A stretch of DNA of 32,122 nt, taken from contig CACOVB010000011.1 in the NCBI GenBank assembly GCA_902630555.1, forward strand, positions 1 through 32,122. Direction: 5' to 3'. The stretch is from an uncultured SAR116 cluster alpha proteobacterium. GTDB lineage: Bacteria; Pseudomonadota; Alphaproteobacteria; Puniceispirillales; Marisalimonadaceae. The notes under the pieces are model-generated. The model was not told the DNA's origin and did not search any database. It worked only from the letters and a program-made list of their open reading frames with translations. This document shows positions 29,633 to 32,122 of the stretch, piece by piece (positions within the stretch are counted from its first letter, which is position 1; every line of letters starts with the position of its first letter). The position numbers and the translations under genes were made by a program.

Positions 29633-30370
29633 ATGAAAGTAATTTTACTAGCAGCAGGTATGGGAAAAAGAATGAATTCGGTTACGGAATTGATCCCTAA
29701 GCCATTATTACCAATAAATGGTATTCCTATAATCGATTCATTCCTCTTTAATATTTCAAAATTAGGTTTTAGTGAAGTAACAATAGTGATAAATCATTTA
29801 TCAGATTTAATTATAGAGTATTGTGGAAATGGATCAAAGTATAATGTAAATATCAAATATATTTTTCAAGAAAAGCCTGATGGTACAGGTTCAGCAGTTA
29901 AAAAGGCTTTAAATAATGAAATACATGATGTAATGGTTATAGGTGGAGACACATTTTTTTCTTTTGATCATTACAAAAAGTCTATTGAAACCTATAAAAA
30001 AAGTAATGCTGACGGTTTAATTATTTTAAAAGAAGTATCTAAGTCTATCATAACCAAGACAAGCTTGGTATCCTTAAATGAAGATAATTTTATAACTAAC
30101 TTTATAGAAAAACCAAAACTTCATCAGGTAGATGGTAATATTGGATCAGCATTATTCCATATATATAATAAATCTTTTGTTAAATATTTAGCCGACATAT
30201 CTTTATCTGAAAGGAGTGAATATGAACTTACAGAAGCTACAAAAAAAATGATAGAAGATAATAAAAAAATTATAGGGTTATTGATGGTTTCACCATTAGA
30301 TTTAACAGATGTTAAAGATTTACTAATTCACAACTTTAGTTATATTAACAAAATACTTAAAAAGGGATAA
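29633..30370 (+). CDS. Sugar-1-phosphate nucleotidyltransferase (NTP_transferase)
   Basis: VILLAAGMGKRMNSVTELIPKPLLPINGIPII signature; FIEKPK. Confidence 0.9.
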   Translation: MKVILLAAGMGKRMNSVTELIPKPLLPINGIPIIDSFLFNISKLGFSEVTIVINHLSDLIIEYCGNGSKYNVNIKYIFQEKPDGTGSAVKKALNNEIHDVMVIGGDTFFSFDHYKKSIETYKKSNADGLIILKEVSKSIITKTSLVSLNEDNFITNFIEKPKLHQVDGNIGSALFHIYNKSFVKYLADISLSERSEYELTEATKKMIEDNKKIIGLLMVSPLDLTDVKDLLIHNFSYINKILKKG

Positions 30371-30374
30371 GTTA

Positions 30375-31409
30375 TTGAATTTTTCTGATGATATAATTTG
30401 TAAAGCTAATTCGTCGGTCTTACAGGTTATTAAAAAAATGAATACTAACAAAACGCCTATTGCAGCTATTCTAAATACCAAAAAAAAATTAATAGGGATA
30501 ATTACTGATGGAGATATAAGAAGGGCTTATGAGCTTGGTATTAATCTTGATAATAAAATAATTGATTTTGCTAATCTTTCTCCAAAAGTGTTAAAAATAA
30601 AAGACTTTCCTCTTAACCCAGATAAATTATCATTTTCAAAAAATTATATAGCTATGCCAGTTATAGATGAAAATTCAACTTTTCAATATTTTTATTATTC
30701 TAACAAACAAGATGATTTCATCACATATGACAATCCTGTATTAATAATGGCAGGAGGTTTTGGTAGGAGGCTCAAACCTTACACGGATTTTTGTCCAAAA
30801 CCAATGTTGACAATAAATAACAAGCCTATCCTTGAGCACATCATAGAAAATATGAATGTCGCAGGTTTTAATAATATTCATTTGATACTTCATCATATGC
30901 CAGAAACTTTTAAGGATTACTTTAAAAATAAAAAATTTCTTGGCAAAAAAATTAAAATGCATGTTGAAGAGAAACCACTTGGCACGGTCGGGGGACTATA
31001 CAAGTTTAAAGACAAAATAAATAAAGATTTTTTTGTTTTAAATGGTGATAATATCGTTAACGCTGACTGGAAAAAAATTATGACAAATCATGTTAATAAA
31101 AAAAATAAAATTACTGTGTGTACTGCAAACTATTCAGTTCAGATTCCTTACGGAGTTGTAGAAACAAATAATGACCAAGGCGTAAAAAAAATTATTGAAA
31201 AACCTCTATATAACTGGAAGACTATATGCTCTTCTTACTGTTTTTCACCTAGTGTTTTGACTGAATTAAAAAATAACACATTTCAAGATATGCCAGAAAT
31301 TATTAATAGATTAATACAAAATAGACAAAAAATTGGAGTAGAAGATATATTCTCTTTTCAAAGAATTGAAGATTTAATTGAACAAAATAAAAAAAATTGG
31401 TTGAAATAG
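30375..31409 (+). CDS. CBS-domain + nucleotidyltransferase fusion, PtmE-like
   Basis: N-terminal CBS (LIGIITDGDIRRAYELG) followed by VLIMAGGFGRRLKPYTDFCPKPMLTINNKPILEHI and VEEKPLGTVGGLY. TTG start. Confidence 0.88.
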   Translation: MNFSDDIICKANSSVLQVIKKMNTNKTPIAAILNTKKKLIGIITDGDIRRAYELGINLDNKIIDFANLSPKVLKIKDFPLNPDKLSFSKNYIAMPVIDENSTFQYFYYSNKQDDFITYDNPVLIMAGGFGRRLKPYTDFCPKPMLTINNKPILEHIIENMNVAGFNNIHLILHHMPETFKDYFKNKKFLGKKIKMHVEEKPLGTVGGLYKFKDKINKDFFVLNGDNIVNADWKKIMTNHVNKKNKITVCTANYSVQIPYGVVETNNDQGVKKIIEKPLYNWKTICSSYCFSPSVLTELKNNTFQDMPEIINRLIQNRQKIGVEDIFSFQRIEDLIEQNKKNWLK

Positions 31410-31421
31410 GTTATAAAAATT

Positions 31422-32122
31422 ATGAAAAAAATTTTAATTTTAGGTGGTGTTGGTTTTATAGGATTAGCTCTGACAAAAAAACTTATACAAAGAAAGTGTT
31501 TTATATATAATATTGATAATTTACAAAGAGGTGAACTTGATGATGAAGCTAAACAAGTTTTAAGTAATCAAAATGTTAAATTTATAAATGCTGATTTATC
31601 TAACGATAAAATATTTAAAAATTTGTTAGAACTTAAAATTAATTTTGATGAGATTTATTTTTTTGCCAGTTTTGTAGGTGTTAAATACACTTCAAATATG
31701 CCTGACCGTGTTTTAATTGATAATTCAAAAATTATATTGAATGTCCTTGATTATTGGTCAAAAACAGATTCAAAATTACTTTTTTCATCAACAAGTGAAA
31801 TTTATTCTGGTGGATTAGATATTATAAAAAACTTTGCCATACCAACACCTGAAACTATACCATTAGTTTTTAATAACATAAAAAATCCTAGAATTACTTA
31901 TTCAATATCAAAATTATTTGGTGAGACAGCTATACATGCTTTATCATCAACACACCAAAAAAAAGCTGTGATTGTTAGGCTCCATAATATATATGGCCCT
32001 AGAATGGGCTATGAACATGTTATACCAGAATTATGTTTGCGACTACTAAGAAAGGAAAACCCTTTTAATCTTTATGGTGGTGAACAAACAAGAGCTTTTT
32101 GTTATATTGAAGATGCAATAGA
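31422..32122 (+). CDS. NAD-dependent epimerase/dehydratase/decarboxylase (extended SDR), truncated at window edge
   Basis: Hand translation: MKKILILGGVGFIGLALTKKLIQRK...LLFSSTSEIYSGG...ITYSISKLFGETAIHAL...VRLHNIYGPRMGYEHVIPEL...; open to window end, so absent from the ORF track. Confidence 0.87.
   Translation, partial: MKKILILGGVGFIGLALTKKLIQRKCFIYNIDNLQRGELDDEAKQVLSNQNVKFINADLSNDKIFKNLLELKINFDEIYFFASFVGVKYTSNMPDRVLIDNSKIILNVLDYWSKTDSKLLFSSTSEIYSGGLDIIKNFAIPTPETIPLVFNNIKNPRITYSISKLFGETAIHALSSTHQKKAVIVRLHNIYGPRMGYEHVIPELCLRLLRKENPFNLYGGEQTRAFCYIEDAI

Noticed and set aside
1-32122. CRISPR arrays, tRNA/rRNA genes, transposases or integrases
   Set aside because: No regularly spaced repeats, no recognisable cloverleaf or rRNA segments, and no transposase/integrase motifs in any translated ORF.

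Overview
Strongly AT-rich, gene-dense bacterial window. Gene content and the MntR, DUF1244 and type-II PyrF/PyrC homologues suggest a streamlined marine alphaproteobacterium, but taxonomy is inference only. Left third (about 1-12.8 kb): housekeeping genes (pgi, SpoU rRNA/tRNA methyltransferase, sufE, GT39 membrane glycosyltransferase, mntR, DUF1244, pyrF, queF, MFS transporter, acetoacetyl-CoA synthetase, pterin-4a-carbinolamine dehydratase, NADPH-dependent FMN reductase, pyrC, a T7-lysozyme-like amidase and an NlpC/P60 hydrolase). Right two thirds (about 12.8-32.1 kb): a cell-surface glycan locus. It has a PglF/WbpM-like membrane dehydratase (+), then a convergent minus-strand operon (PseB, PglK-like fused ABC flippase, SDR epimerase, six glycosyltransferases, a methyltransferase, a PglC-like initiating sugar transferase), then a divergent plus-strand nonulosonic (legionaminic/sialic-like) acid cluster (Gfo/Idh/MocA oxidoreductase, CMP-sugar synthetase, NeuC-like epimerase, two nucleotidyltransferases including a PtmE-like CBS fusion, and a truncated SDR at the edge). 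Three CDSs missing or truncated in the ORF track were recovered by reading the sequence: a partial GT2 at 1-105 (-), a near-complete CMP-acylneuraminate synthetase at about 27699-28436 (+) with no ATG/GTG/TTG start, and the edge-truncated SDR at 31422-32122 (+). The most interesting observations are that missing start codon, a poly-A tract whose length would toggle the GT39 start codon, A10 tracts confined to glycosyltransferase genes, and the split Pgl-like/nonulosonate glycan architecture. I did not find a clearly novel system. No CRISPR, tRNA, rRNA or transposase was recognised.
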